From an uncultured Flammeovirgaceae bacterium (GTDB taxonomy: Bacteria; Bacteroidota; Bacteroidia; Cytophagales; Cyclobacteriaceae), in NCBI GenBank assembly GCA_937883755.1, contig CAKZYA010000003.1, positions 1 to 64,000 on the forward strand: DNA of 64,000 nt, read 5' to 3'. A program made the translations under genes and the position numbers. How positions within the stretch are numbered: the stretch's first letter is position 1; the number at the start of each line of letters is the position of its first letter. The notes below the pieces were generated by a model. It did no database searches and was not told where the DNA came from. It saw only the letters and a program-made list of their open reading frames with translations. Below are positions 52,495 to 59,916 of this stretch, in pieces.

Positions 52495-52992
52495 TTAGTT
52501 TAAGCTAAAACATTCCCTATTAATGAAATCGAGACAAGCGTCGCGAAAAATATCTTCCGGCTTTTTATAAATTTTTGCGTTTATCTTTATCTGGCCAGCA
52601 AACCGATTGCTTAACTTGGGTTGCAACTCCTTTACTTTCATATTCAAATAATATGAAAGAATGGGGATGCGAAGATCAGATGATTTCCATTGCAATTTTA
52701 ACCGCTCCTTTTGCTTGGCAATTTCATAGTAGAAATTGTCCAGTCCATGTAAGTTGGCAAATTCTTGATTTCCTAGCGCATCAATAACTATTCGGTTGTC
52801 AGAGGATAGGACAAACGTGATCTCTCGGATATTCTCCGTTTCTATCAAGTCATTTATTTGCCGCGCCATATCGTTGTCAAATTTTACAGAATTCCCGAGC
52901 GAAGTACAGTAGTAGTTTTCCTGCTTGAACGTGTTGTTAATTAGAGGTTCAAGGTGATCAGTTGGGCAAATAAAATAGAGATGCTTCCGCAT
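52495..52992 (-). CDS. Unrecognised cytoplasmic protein of the zinc island
   Basis: 165 residues, soluble, no signal peptide and no Cys/His cluster typical of a zinc carrier. It shows alternating helices and strands: KHLYFICPTDHLEPLIN, then ITFVLSSDNRIVIDALG and a C-terminal helical part ending in FINRECFSLN. Last gene of the minus-strand set MerC, CobW, carbonic anhydrase, with 109 bases before it. The segment ITFVLSSDNRIV followed by Leu-rich helices could be a reduced alpha/beta domain, but I do not recognise a family. Its place makes it a candidate new zinc-limitation protein. Confidence 0.7.
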   Translation of the reverse strand: MRKHLYFICPTDHLEPLINNTFKQENYYCTSLGNSVKFDNDMARQINDLIETENIREITFVLSSDNRIVIDALGNQEFANLHGLDNFYYEIAKQKERLKLQWKSSDLRIPILSYYLNMKVKELQPKLSNRFAGQIKINAKIYKKPEDIFRDACLDFINRECFSLN

Positions 52993-53101
52993 GTTGCACG
53001 GCGTTTCATGGCAGATGGAACGACATGATATGGGTGGATTTACTATTCATCATTCCGTTCACCTCTCCAAAAAATTAAGAAGTAGTAATCAATTACTTGT
53101 C

Positions 53102-53815
53102 TCAAAGACTTTTTACATCAATTACTTCAAAGTTGCGGGCATCAAAGTAATCATCTAACCCGTAGTCGGTATTGATGATAATTCCGCCCAACAGCGTTAC
53201 TTTATCTACATGAAATTCATCTTTACAGTCTTTCAGGTACTCATGGACTTTCTTATCGATGATTTCATAAGCCGCTTCGGTAATGGCTTTTTCGGGGTTG
53301 TCACTCGCCAAGATTCGTTCTTGGTAAGGCAGTAGGCTTTCTTCCAGCTTCATTTGCTGGTAGTCTTCTTCCTTTAATACCGGTTTATAATCGCCGCCTT
53401 GGAATCTACTCAATGCTAGCATGAGAGCTCCACAAGAATTACCTTTGTGATCTTGACGGGGTCGGTACATCTTACCCAAGTCGCCCTCTAATGTGGCACC
53501 GATATGAGGGCCATAAAAAATAAATGCGCTCCCATCGTCAGGAATATGATGAGCAAAGGCAGTCATACCGGTTTGTCCGGCAAAAGGTAAGCCGCCCAAT
53601 CCCCCCATAATGAATGGACCAAATAGCACATTGAAAAACATGGTAGAGGGCACGTTTATATCATCGGAACACAACGAGGTGGCCATTAACGCTTTGGAAA
53701 CATCGATATGGTGTTCAAGTTGCATTTTTCCCAAGTAATGGATGGAGGTATCTTTTGCATCTATGGCATTGGGAAAGTAACCTTTCACAATCTGGTCAAA
53801 CTTTCTTTGTAACAT
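53102..53815 (-). CDS. LCIB/C-type beta-carbonic anhydrase-like protein
   Basis: 237 residues. The glycine-rich stretch GGLGGLPFAGQTG (71-83), then FAHHIPDDG (87-95), YGPHIGATLEG and SCGALMLAL match the limiting-CO2-inducible protein B/C domain, a beta-carbonic-anhydrase relative. Candidate zinc ligands are Cys49 (in SLCSDDIN), one of His89/His90 and Cys128, with Asp51/52 close by. It would interconvert CO2 and bicarbonate. It is encoded 38 bases behind a COG0523 chaperone and thus may be a replacement or zinc-served isoform. No signal peptide, so cytoplasmic. Confidence 0.8.
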   Translation of the reverse strand: MLQRKFDQIVKGYFPNAIDAKDTSIHYLGKMQLEHHIDVSKALMATSLCSDDINVPSTMFFNVLFGPFIMGGLGGLPFAGQTGMTAFAHHIPDDGSAFIFYGPHIGATLEGDLGKMYRPRQDHKGNSCGALMLALSRFQGGDYKPVLKEEDYQQMKLEESLLPYQERILASDNPEKAITEAAYEIIDKKVHEYLKDCKDEFHVDKVTLLGGIIINTDYGLDDYFDARNFEVIDVKSL

Positions 53816-53853
53816 AAGTGGGTAAGATTAGTGTAAATTTTAAATACTCGATC

Positions 53854-55059
53854 CTAAGTATATACCGGCCAATTATCTTCAAAACGGTGACCAGCAACTA
53901 CGGCTCTTCCTTCTAGGCTATTCACTAAGCACTTACGCAGTTCTCGGCTAATGGCTTCTTCGTCTAAATCTTGACCGATAATTACCAACTCATTCATCCG
54001 GTCGCCCCATTGCTCATCCCACTTTTCCATGATGGCTTGGCGGCTTTCTACGTACCCTGGGTTCAGCATTCTTTCCAACTCAGGTACCGATGCCCACCAG
54101 CGACCGTAAGCATCCGCTCGAATCGAACCCCCTGCTTGGCTCCAAATTAGCGCTTGGTCAGGACGAGAAGCCAGCCAGAACAATCCTTTACTGCGTATGA
54201 CATTGCCTGGCCAATCGCGGTTAACGTACTGCCAGAAACGCTCGGGATGAAAAGGTCGGTGATCCCGAAAAACAAATGAAGAAATACCGTATTCTTCCGT
54301 TTCGGGGGTGTGCTCATTATTCAGTTCTTTAAGCCAACCCGCGGACTGCTCGGCCCGGTCGTAGTCGAACATGCGGGTGTTGAGAATTTCTTTAGGATCT
54401 ACTTGACTATGCGTGGTGCGGATGATGCGGGCTTCAGGGTTAAGCTTGGTAAGCACTCCTTCTAACAGGCGTAGCTGATTCTCATCTACCAAGTCGGTTT
54501 TGTTAAGCAAAATGACATTGGCAAACTCTACCTGATCGGTCAGTAGGTTCACGATGGTGCGCTGGTCTTGGGCATCATCGGTCATGTGGCGATCCAAGAT
54601 GGTATCAGCACTGCCGAAATCTCGAAAAAAATTGAAAGCATCCACCACAGTCACCATCGTATCCAGGCGACTGAACAGGGTAAGATCAAACAGTTCATCT
54701 CCGGTAGCAAAAGAGAAGGCCTGAGCGACGGGTATCGGCTCAGAAATACCCGTGCTCTCGATAAGTAAGTAGTCAAACTTCTTCATCTTCGCTAGCCGCT
54801 CTACCTCGATCATCAGGTCTTCGCGCAGGGTACAACAGATACAGCCATTGCTCATCTCCACCAGTTTCTCATCAGTGCGAGAGAGCTTGATCTCGTTTTG
54901 CACCAGTTGGCCGTCTACATTTACCTCACTCATGTCGTTGACAATCACGGCTACTTTCAATCCTTGGCGGTTGTGTAGTATGTGGTTGAGCAGCGTGGTT
55001 TTTCCCGCTCCCAGAAAACCACTAAGCACGGTTACCGGTAATTTTTCAGTTTCAAGCAT
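53854..55059 (-). CDS. COG0523 GTPase (CobW/ZigA-like zinc chaperone), long form
   Basis: 401 residues. GTPase core with Walker [11 protein letters not shown] (13-22), CICC metal site in [10 protein letters not shown] (73-76), [13 protein letters not shown] (NKxD guanine-specificity motif), and a C-terminal CobW_C domain (about 270-390; [22 protein letters not shown]). The ZigA/YciC-like C-terminal form is linked to zinc starvation. It overlaps the MerC gene by 8 bases, so it is co-expressed from the doubly operated promoter. It probably delivers zinc to a client, perhaps the carbonic anhydrase next door. Confidence 0.92.
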   Translation of the reverse strand: MLETEKLPVTVLSGFLGAGKTTLLNHILHNRQGLKVAVIVNDMSEVNVDGQLVQNEIKLSRTDEKLVEMSNGCICCTLREDLMIEVERLAKMKKFDYLLIESTGISEPIPVAQAFSFATGDELFDLTLFSRLDTMVTVVDAFNFFRDFGSADTILDRHMTDDAQDQRTIVNLLTDQVEFANVILLNKTDLVDENQLRLLEGVLTKLNPEARIIRTTHSQVDPKEILNTRMFDYDRAEQSAGWLKELNNEHTPETEEYGISSFVFRDHRPFHPERFWQYVNRDWPGNVIRSKGLFWLASRPDQALIWSQAGGSIRADAYGRWWASVPELERMLNPGYVESRQAIMEKWDEQWGDRMNELVIIGQDLDEEAISRELRKCLVNSLEGRAVVAGHRFEDNWPVYT

Positions 55060-55474
55060 GTTGTTCGGTGTTTTCGGGAGAATGAATACAATCAGGAAAC
55101 GTTGCTTGGGCTTGTCGCACTTGTTTCCAGTTGATTAGATGGGCGATAGCAATTAGTACCGCTCCAGAAGAAGTAAGTACGGCTTCCGGTTCTAAAAAAC
55201 GAGCGGCACCGATTAGCAAAAAACCGAGTAGGACAAGAATCAATGCCAATGGCTTGCGGTGGTGTCTCCGATAGCCAGGTATTAAAGCGTAGCAAGCAAT
55301 ACCAAAACTTATCAAAATTAAGGCGTACTCTACCCAGGGATTACGCAGGAACTGAAGTCCCGCCAGTGGGGCTAGTGTGAGCAAAAAAGGTAAGGCGGCA
55401 CAATGTACAGCACATAGCAGCGAGGCACTGAAGCCCATAAAATCCGGGTGAAGCCCTACAAATTGATTCTTCAT
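55052..55474 (-). CDS. MerC-domain membrane protein, first copy
   Basis: 140 residues with four membrane helices. Helix 1 carries [16 protein letters not shown], the Cys-x-x-His-Cys motif of MerC mercuric-transport-like proteins. In this setting it more likely moves or senses zinc. ATG 55474 is chosen because an in-frame TTG further up lies at the edge of the operator. First gene of the operon with CobW, carbonic anhydrase and the unknown 165-residue gene. Confidence 0.85.
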   Translation of the reverse strand: MKNQFVGLHPDFMGFSASLLCAVHCAALPFLLTLAPLAGLQFLRNPWVEYALILISFGIACYALIPGYRRHHRKPLALILVLLGFLLIGAARFLEPEAVLTSSGAVLIAIAHLINWKQVRQAQATFPDCIHSPENTEQHA

Positions 55475-55491
55475 GTTAGATTGGTTTTGGT

Positions 55492-55504
55492 GCAATGAAA
55501 TTGC
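55492..55504. promoter_or_regulatory. Zur-like operator GCAAT-GAA-ATTGC, overlapping -7 element
   Basis: Perfect palindrome (with one more matched base pair outside) that touches the TATATTTG -7 element of the first MerC operon. It lies 38 bases from the second site. The same spacing is found at the other MerC promoter. Confidence 0.65.
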
Positions 55505-55533
55505 AAATATAGCGGTAATTACAACTAATGCAA
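55504..55533 (-). promoter_or_regulatory. Promoter of the MerC-CobW-carbonic anhydrase operon
   Basis: On the minus strand TTG (complement of 55531-55533), a 19-base spacer and TATATTTG (complement of 55504-55511) match the Bacteroidota consensus exactly. Both elements are covered by palindromic operators. Confidence 0.7.
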
Positions 55534-55542
55534 CATTGTTGC
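55530..55542. promoter_or_regulatory. Zur-like operator GCAAC-ATT-GTTGC, overlapping -33 element
   Basis: Perfect palindrome. Its reverse complement equals the site at 5310 in the core and in the leading AAC. It covers the -33 TTG of the minus-strand operon and is positioned to act on the divergent CobW gene as well. Confidence 0.7.
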
Positions 55543-55680
55543 GTTTGATAAAAATTAACTATCTTGTATTGCGTCTGTCATCAATAGTAAGGGCCAAAGT
55601 ATATTACAGAAAAATTAGGTAAGATTGCACGAGTATACTTCCCGAAAGCGATGGATGCTAAAGATACTACTCAATAAAAT

Positions 55681-56598
55681 ATGGAAGCTATTATTGCCGT
55701 TGTCGGCTTTTTAGGAGCAGGAAAAACTACACTGCTAAGACAGTTAGTGACTAGCTATCTTGATGTAGACTGGAATCCGTTCATCATCTTAAATGATTAT
55801 GAAAATGCTAATCTTGATGTGCAGCAATTTCTGGAGCAAATGGAGGCAAAATCGGTCAGAGCGCTCAGTGGCAGTTGCATTTGCTGTAGCGGCATACAAG
55901 AGCTGAGAGAATTCGTCAACAGTATCCCGGAGCGCAAGAACGGTGTTACGCTTATTGAAGCCAATGGTACTTCTGATTCCTGTACACTAATGGGTTTTCT
56001 CGGGGTTGGACTCAACGATCGTTTTTTACCACCCATTCAAGTATCGGTGGTAGATGTCAAAAACTGGCAACAACGCGGAGAGCACAATGAACTGGAAGCA
56101 AATCAGATTCAGGTATCTTCTCTGATTGTATTAACACATCTTGAAAACGTATCGGCGGATAGACGAACTTTCGTGATTAAGGATCTCCAGCGACTCAACC
56201 CGTTGGCTGAAATTATTATCGCAGACGAAGTTGATGTTTCCCTTCTGCCTAAGCTCTTACCTTCTAAAAACGATGCGGAAAAGCTCGATCACCTTAAAGC
56301 TCACTGGGCTTCCTGTTCGGCTGATTTACCCAATTTGCCCGACCTAGCGTGCATTTATCATTTATGCGAAAGACTTCCTGAGAGCATCCTCAGGGTAAAG
56401 GGTTGTACCCAAATTGGGAATGAAGAGCGATTCACCTACTTTGAGCGAACCCCCGATGGAAAAGTGTATGCCAGGCCATATAACGGGGTGCCAATTACTG
56501 GACCAAAATTACTAACCGTTGGGCCTGGAAGTGAATTATCACTACTTCAACACGCTATCAAAAGTAGCCTCATTGAGGTAGAATCACGCACTCAATAA
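55681..56598 (+). CDS. COG0523 GTPase, short form
   Basis: 305 residues. Walker [11 protein letters not shown] (8-17), metal site GSCICCSG (64-71), LIEANGTSDS replacing the usual ExxG, and THLENV in place of the NKxD motif, so guanine specificity may be altered. The C-terminal half is shorter than in the copy at 53.9 kb, with ILRVKGCTQIGNEERFTYF. It is divergent from the MerC operon and shares its operators; the leader is about 120 bases. Likely a zinc chaperone of a different subgroup. Confidence 0.86.
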   Translation: MEAIIAVVGFLGAGKTTLLRQLVTSYLDVDWNPFIILNDYENANLDVQQFLEQMEAKSVRALSGSCICCSGIQELREFVNSIPERKNGVTLIEANGTSDSCTLMGFLGVGLNDRFLPPIQVSVVDVKNWQQRGEHNELEANQIQVSSLIVLTHLENVSADRRTFVIKDLQRLNPLAEIIIADEVDVSLLPKLLPSKNDAEKLDHLKAHWASCSADLPNLPDLACIYHLCERLPESILRVKGCTQIGNEERFTYFERTPDGKVYARPYNGVPITGPKLLTVGPGSELSLLQHAIKSSLIEVESRTQ

Positions 56599-56643
56599 GA
56601 ATGGAAACCTTATAAGTTTTTCTATTTTTCTACTATCTGGACA

Positions 56644-56668
56644 GCCGATGATCCGCTGGGTGATCGGC
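56644..56668. terminator. Weak hairpin between convergent CobW and Fur genes
   Basis: GCCGAT and ATCGGC arms with partial pairing between them, in the 90-base gap where the two genes converge. It may terminate both. No long T run. Confidence 0.35.
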
Positions 56669-56688
56669 CTTTATCCTCTAAATCTAAT

Positions 56689-57126
56689 TTACAGCTCCTC
56701 TACTTCGGTTTTGCTCGTTGAACATTCAAGGCAAGTGCCCTCCATCAAGAAATACATCTCACCGATGTCGTATTTTTCCAGCTCTGCTAAGTACTCCTCG
56801 GGTAAACAAGGTAGACAAACTACTTTCCCGCACTCGTTGCATCTTAGGTGAGGATGGGTACTAACGTTGTGATGGTCGGTGTGGCCGAACATGTACCTCC
56901 CAATACCTTTATGATCAACCACCTTTAAGATCAGTCCTATCGACTCAAAGGTATGAAGCGTACGATAGATAGTCACTCGGTCTACAGATATAGACAATTG
57001 TTTTTCAATCTCTGCTAACGCAAAAGCATTGGGGCTTTTCATCAAAAGTTCTAATAGTACCACTCGCCCATTGGTAATACGTTGTCCATGCTGCTTTAAA
57101 ATGTCCGTGGCACTTTTTCTACTCAT
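56689..57126 (-). CDS. zur: Fur-family regulator, Zur candidate
   Basis: 145 residues. Winged helix with QRITNGRVVLLELLMKS and ISVDRVTIYRTLHTFESIGLI, then the dimerisation domain with HTDHHN (82-87), CNECGKVVC (96-104) and CLEC (132-135). It is the last gene of the MerC, His-rich lipoprotein, HisI, FolE operon, in a set of zinc-type genes, and so the best candidate for the protein that binds the GCAAy-N3-rTTGC palindromes. Being in a controlled operon it would regulate itself. It could instead be a peroxide or iron sensor, but the context argues for zinc. Confidence 0.8.
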   Translation of the reverse strand: MSRKSATDILKQHGQRITNGRVVLLELLMKSPNAFALAEIEKQLSISVDRVTIYRTLHTFESIGLILKVVDHKGIGRYMFGHTDHHNVSTHPHLRCNECGKVVCLPCLPEEYLAELEKYDIGEMYFLMEGTCLECSTSKTEVEEL

Positions 57127-57135
57127 TTCCTTGAT

Positions 57136-57804
57136 TTAGATGAGCTGGTAAAATTCATTCCGTAGGTCAATGTCAACAAATTTCCCCCCGTATTCTAGGG
57201 TAGTAGTACGGCTGGTTTTATCATTCACTCCCCGTGTAGATACGCAAAGGTGCTCAGCTTCTACTACTACAATCACATCTTCAGTTTGCAGGGCATCTTT
57301 GAGTTCATTGAATATTTGCAGGGTCATGCGCTCTTGCACCTGCGGCCTTTTACCATAATACTCTACCACTCTGTTGATCTTGGATAAGCCTATTACCTTA
57401 CCCGAAGAAATGTAGGCAATGTGAGCCTTCCCTACAATAGGCAAAAAATGATGTTCGCAAGCTGATGTAAAAGTGATGTCTTTCTCTACCAACATTTTGT
57501 TGTACTGATACTTATTATCGAACACTGAAAGCGAGGGCTTATTTTCGGGATTGAGTCCCTCAAAAAGTTCTTTCACGTACATTTTGGCCACCCGGTAAGG
57601 GGTACCTTTCAGACTGTTATCGGTTAGGTCAAGCCCTAACTCTTCCATGATACCACCAAAGAGCTTTTCGATATTAGCCATCTTCTCCTCGTCCGTTTTC
57701 ACAAAGGCATCTTCTCTTAACGGAGTTTCTACAGAGGTCATAACATGATTGTCCCCATTAAGATCGTGATGATTTCTTTCTATTAATTTTTCGTCTATTT
57801 TCAT
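57136..57804 (-). CDS. folE: GTP cyclohydrolase I (zinc-dependent type)
   Basis: 222 residues. Converts GTP to dihydroneopterin triphosphate, the first step to folate or tetrahydrobiopterin. Zinc ligands are seen in SACEHHF (Cys116, His119) and EHLCVSTRG (Cys187). The substrate-site motif GLSKINRVVEYY is intact. The first ~40 residues are an extra, poorly conserved tail. It lies between hisI and the Fur gene with 2- and 9-base gaps, apart from other folate genes. FolE paralogues next to COG0523 and under Zur are known as zinc-limitation spares. Confidence 0.93.
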   Translation of the reverse strand: MKIDEKLIERNHHDLNGDNHVMTSVETPLREDAFVKTDEEKMANIEKLFGGIMEELGLDLTDNSLKGTPYRVAKMYVKELFEGLNPENKPSLSVFDNKYQYNKMLVEKDITFTSACEHHFLPIVGKAHIAYISSGKVIGLSKINRVVEYYGKRPQVQERMTLQIFNELKDALQTEDVIVVVEAEHLCVSTRGVNDKTSRTTTLEYGGKFVDIDLRNEFYQLI

Positions 57805-57806
57805 TG

Positions 57807-58229
57807 CTAGTGTAAATTCTCAATAAATTGAAGTGTATTGCTTTCAGTATCCACATTCCTGTAAAAACAGGCTTTGCGGTGCTTGCCGTGCTCGTTGTAG
57901 GTATGGCATACCCCCTCGCCTTGTAAGGTAACTTGGTACACGAAAGCATCCTGATCGCAATCAATCAATATGTTGTCTATTTTTAGAAAATCTCCTGAGG
58001 TTTCTCCTTTTACCCAAAGTTGGTTACGGGAAGTGCTCCAGAAGGTAGCCAGGCCCGTCTGTATCGTCTGCCGTAGTGCTTCTTCGTTGATAGATGCCAG
58101 CATCAGAAGTTGTCCGGTGTCGGTTTCCTGTACGGCTACTGGTAGCAGGCCTCCGCGCTTATCAAACTGAGGTGTGATCTGAAGTCCTTCTTCTAGGTCT
58201 ATCGCTGCACACTTATCTACCGAACTCAT
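57807..58229 (-). CDS. hisI: Phosphoribosyl-AMP cyclohydrolase (single-domain HisI)
   Basis: 140 residues. Opens the purine ring of phosphoribosyl-AMP in histidine synthesis. Conserved marks: LLMLASINEEAL, TFWSTSRNQLWVKGETSG, the Mg/Zn site IDCDQDAF (Asp90, Cys91, Asp92, Asp94) and zinc cysteines in GVCHTY (Cys108) and KACFYR (Cys121). In many Bacteroidota HisI is fused to HisE in the his operon; a free copy here, beside folE and a zinc regulator, points to a paralogue for zinc stress. An extra His-rich insert NEHGKHRKA lies between the two zinc cysteines. Confidence 0.92.
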   Translation of the reverse strand: MSSVDKCAAIDLEEGLQITPQFDKRGGLLPVAVQETDTGQLLMLASINEEALRQTIQTGLATFWSTSRNQLWVKGETSGDFLKIDNILIDCDQDAFVYQVTLQGEGVCHTYNEHGKHRKACFYRNVDTESNTLQFIENLH

Positions 58230-58238
58230 ACGTATTTA

Positions 58239-58700
58239 TTATTCTCTTATTTGGTTGACTTCTTCGGCTATTGCCTTGATTTCTTCTAGCAGATGCTGCT
58301 GAACTTGTAAGTGCTGCTCCGGGGTTAGGTTCGTTTGCTCACCATGATCATGGTCGTGGTCATGGTCATGCCCCGAGTGGTCGTGATCCGAATGATCGTG
58401 TTCGTGCTCAAAACCGGGTACTTCCACTAGCTGTTCATCCCACTCTTCCAGCGAGCGACTGATAGAATCCAAATCTGCTTTGTAGGTACTTACAAACAAG
58501 GAGTCTTCATTGGCTTTCAGTTGATCTATTTGCTTATCTGTCGTCTGACGAATTTTTACGGCCTGCTGATGAAGCTCGAAGGCTTGTTGCAAATTTTCAT
58601 CTGTTTTCTTGCTATCTCCACAGGCTACTACTAGAGCCATCATTCCAAGGGTAAGTATGAATGGCTTACAACCGTTGAAGAAAGGTTTTCTCTGTATCAT
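58239..58700 (-). CDS. His-rich lipoprotein, probable periplasmic zinc binder
   Basis: 153 residues. Signal peptide with lipobox VVAC (Cys27). A helical middle part (about 35-95) is followed by HEHDHSDHDHSGHDHDHD (about 98-117) and a second helix ending in EEVNQIRE. The His-Asp run is the type that binds zinc loosely and buffers or hands it on. It lies between the second MerC gene and hisI in one operon. It could be the counterpart of His-rich partners of Zur-regulated zinc systems. Confidence 0.82.
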   Translation of the reverse strand: MIQRKPFFNGCKPFILTLGMMALVVACGDSKKTDENLQQAFELHQQAVKIRQTTDKQIDQLKANEDSLFVSTYKADLDSISRSLEEWDEQLVEVPGFEHEHDHSDHDHSGHDHDHDHDHGEQTNLTPEQHLQVQQHLLEEIKAIAEEVNQIRE

Positions 58701-58730
58701 TTGACTTGAGTTATAGATAGTTTATTTCTA

Positions 58731-59183
58731 CTATTTTACACTACTTTCTTGGTGACCAACTACCTGGGTTTCATTAGTAGACTGATCGTTTTCACAGCAT
58801 CCCGCTTCACAACGACATTTCCTTAAGTTTACCAAATGCAAGACGACCAAAGCAAAAGCAGGAAGGTACACCATATCGATGGGGAATTCTATACCCTCGA
58901 AACGTTCATTTAGGATAAAAAAAGAGAGCAATAGTAAAGCGACAACTAGGCTGATCTTTATCCATCTAAAAGTAGATTGCTGAACTGTCCTGAAGACAGC
59001 TACAAAGGAAATACTTAGAAATAATAGATCCAGCCAACCCCACCATTCATAGCCTCCTTGATGGGTAGCTGAGCAAGCAGGAAATGCCACCAACAAAAAA
59101 GGGGTGGCCACGCAATGAAGCATACAGAGTGCTGAACTAAGCATACCTAGTTCGTCTGACTTTTTGTTTAGGATAGTTGTCAT
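58731..59183 (-). CDS. MerC-domain membrane protein, second copy
   Basis: 150 residues, four membrane helices. ALCMLHCVATPFLLVAF carries the Cys-x-x-x-His-Cys pattern (compare [14 protein letters not shown] in the first copy). The C-terminal tail adds KCRCEAGCCEND, a Cys-rich motif absent from the other copy. First gene of the operon to hisI, folE and the Fur regulator. Its promoter resembles that of the first MerC gene over about 60 bases, so gene and control region may have been duplicated together. Confidence 0.85.
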   Translation of the reverse strand: MTTILNKKSDELGMLSSALCMLHCVATPFLLVAFPACSATHQGGYEWWGWLDLLFLSISFVAVFRTVQQSTFRWIKISLVVALLLLSFFILNERFEGIEFPIDMVYLPAFALVVLHLVNLRKCRCEAGCCENDQSTNETQVVGHQESSVK

Positions 59184-59194
59184 ATTAAATTAAT

Positions 59195-59207
59195 GCAATA
59201 CCATTGC
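59195..59207. promoter_or_regulatory. Zur-like operator GCAAT-ACC-ATTGC, overlapping -7 element
   Basis: Perfect palindrome with one extra pair outside, adjoining the TATATTTG of the second MerC operon, 38 bases from the partner site. Confidence 0.65.
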
Positions 59208-59236
59208 AAATATAAAGCTAATTACAATAACTGCAA
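59207..59236 (-). promoter_or_regulatory. Promoter of the MerC-lipoprotein-hisI-folE-fur operon
   Basis: Minus strand TTG (complement of 59234-59236), 19-base spacer, TATATTTG (complement of 59207-59214). Same elements and spacing as at 55.5 kb, also enclosed by two operators. Confidence 0.7.
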
Positions 59237-59245
59237 CCTTGTTGC
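59233..59245. promoter_or_regulatory. Zur-like operator GCAAC-CTT-GTTGC, between divergent operons
   Basis: Palindrome with perfect five-base arms. It covers the -33 elements of the minus-strand MerC operon and of the plus-strand ABC operon, so one bound repressor could silence both. Confidence 0.68.
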
Positions 59246-59272
59246 GTTTGGTAATTTTACTCATTACTTTTG
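59242..59272 (+). promoter_or_regulatory. Promoter of the ABC ATPase-permease-DUF3299 operon
   Basis: TTG at 59242-59244, 20-base spacer, TACTTTTG at 59265-59272. The ATG follows at 59290, leaving a short leader. Confidence 0.55.
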
Positions 59273-59289
59273 GCTCGAATACGACGTTG

Positions 59290-59916
59290 ATGTTCAAGAC
59301 TTATTCACTGTCTTTTGCTTATAACCAGCAAGTAAGTTTCCACTTCCCGGATATTGAGCTGGATGCTGGGGAAAATCTGCTGATATTGGGTGAGTCAGGG
59401 ATTGGTAAAACCACCTTATTGCACCTGATGGCGGGGTTATTACAACCTCAATCAGGTCGGGTAGAACTCATGGGTACTCTCATTCATGAACTTTCTTCAA
59501 GTCAATTGGATCGTTTTCGGGGCAGCCATATTGGTTTGGTGTTTCAACGACCCCACTTCGTTCGTGCCCTTTCTTTGCAGGAAAACCTAGCTTTGGTGCA
59601 ACATCTGGCTCGGAAGCCAGTGGACAAATCGCGCATTAAAGAAGTGCTCGATGGCTTGGGAATTGGTCATAAGTTATCCGAAAAACCGCATCGGCTCAGT
59701 CAGGGCGAGCAACAGCGGGCGGCCATTGCTCTGGCGGTGATTAACCGTCCCCAACTTATTCTGGCCGATGAACCTACCTCTAGCCTGGACGATAAAAACG
59801 CCAATCGGGTAGCCCGCCTGCTACAAGAACAAGCGTTCACTACTGAGGCGCAGTTAATCATCATCACCCACGACCAACGGTTAAAAACGCAGTTTTCCAA
59901 CACCCTGACATTATGA
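59290..59916 (+). CDS. LolD/MacB-type ABC ATPase of a zinc-regulated transporter
   Basis: 208 residues. Walker [11 protein letters not shown] (about 34-43), [16 protein letters not shown] signature, [15 protein letters not shown] Walker [10 protein letters not shown]. The type matches ATPases for FtsX/MacB-like permeases (COG1136). The start is ATG 59290; a longer frame begins inside the operator and is rejected. Overlaps the permease by ATGA. Zur-controlled COG1136/FtsX/DUF3299 sets occur in gammaproteobacteria with His-rich proteins, so this is likely part of zinc uptake or transfer at the envelope. Confidence 0.88.
   Translation: MFKTYSLSFAYNQQVSFHFPDIELDAGENLLILGESGIGKTTLLHLMAGLLQPQSGRVELMGTLIHELSSSQLDRFRGSHIGLVFQRPHFVRALSLQENLALVQHLARKPVDKSRIKEVLDGLGIGHKLSEKPHRLSQGEQQRAAIALAVINRPQLILADEPTSSLDDKNANRVARLLQEQAFTTEAQLIIITHDQRLKTQFSNTLTL

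Noticed and set aside
58324-58410. Short tandem repeat (CATGATCATGGTCGTGG-like), possible CRISPR or satellite
   Set aside because: It is the His-Asp coding run of the lipoprotein gene; units are codon repeats without spacers.
59239-59289. TTG start giving a 17-residue longer ABC ATPase
   Set aside because: The extension overlaps the operator and promoter, and has no ABC ATPase likeness; ATG 59290 is used.
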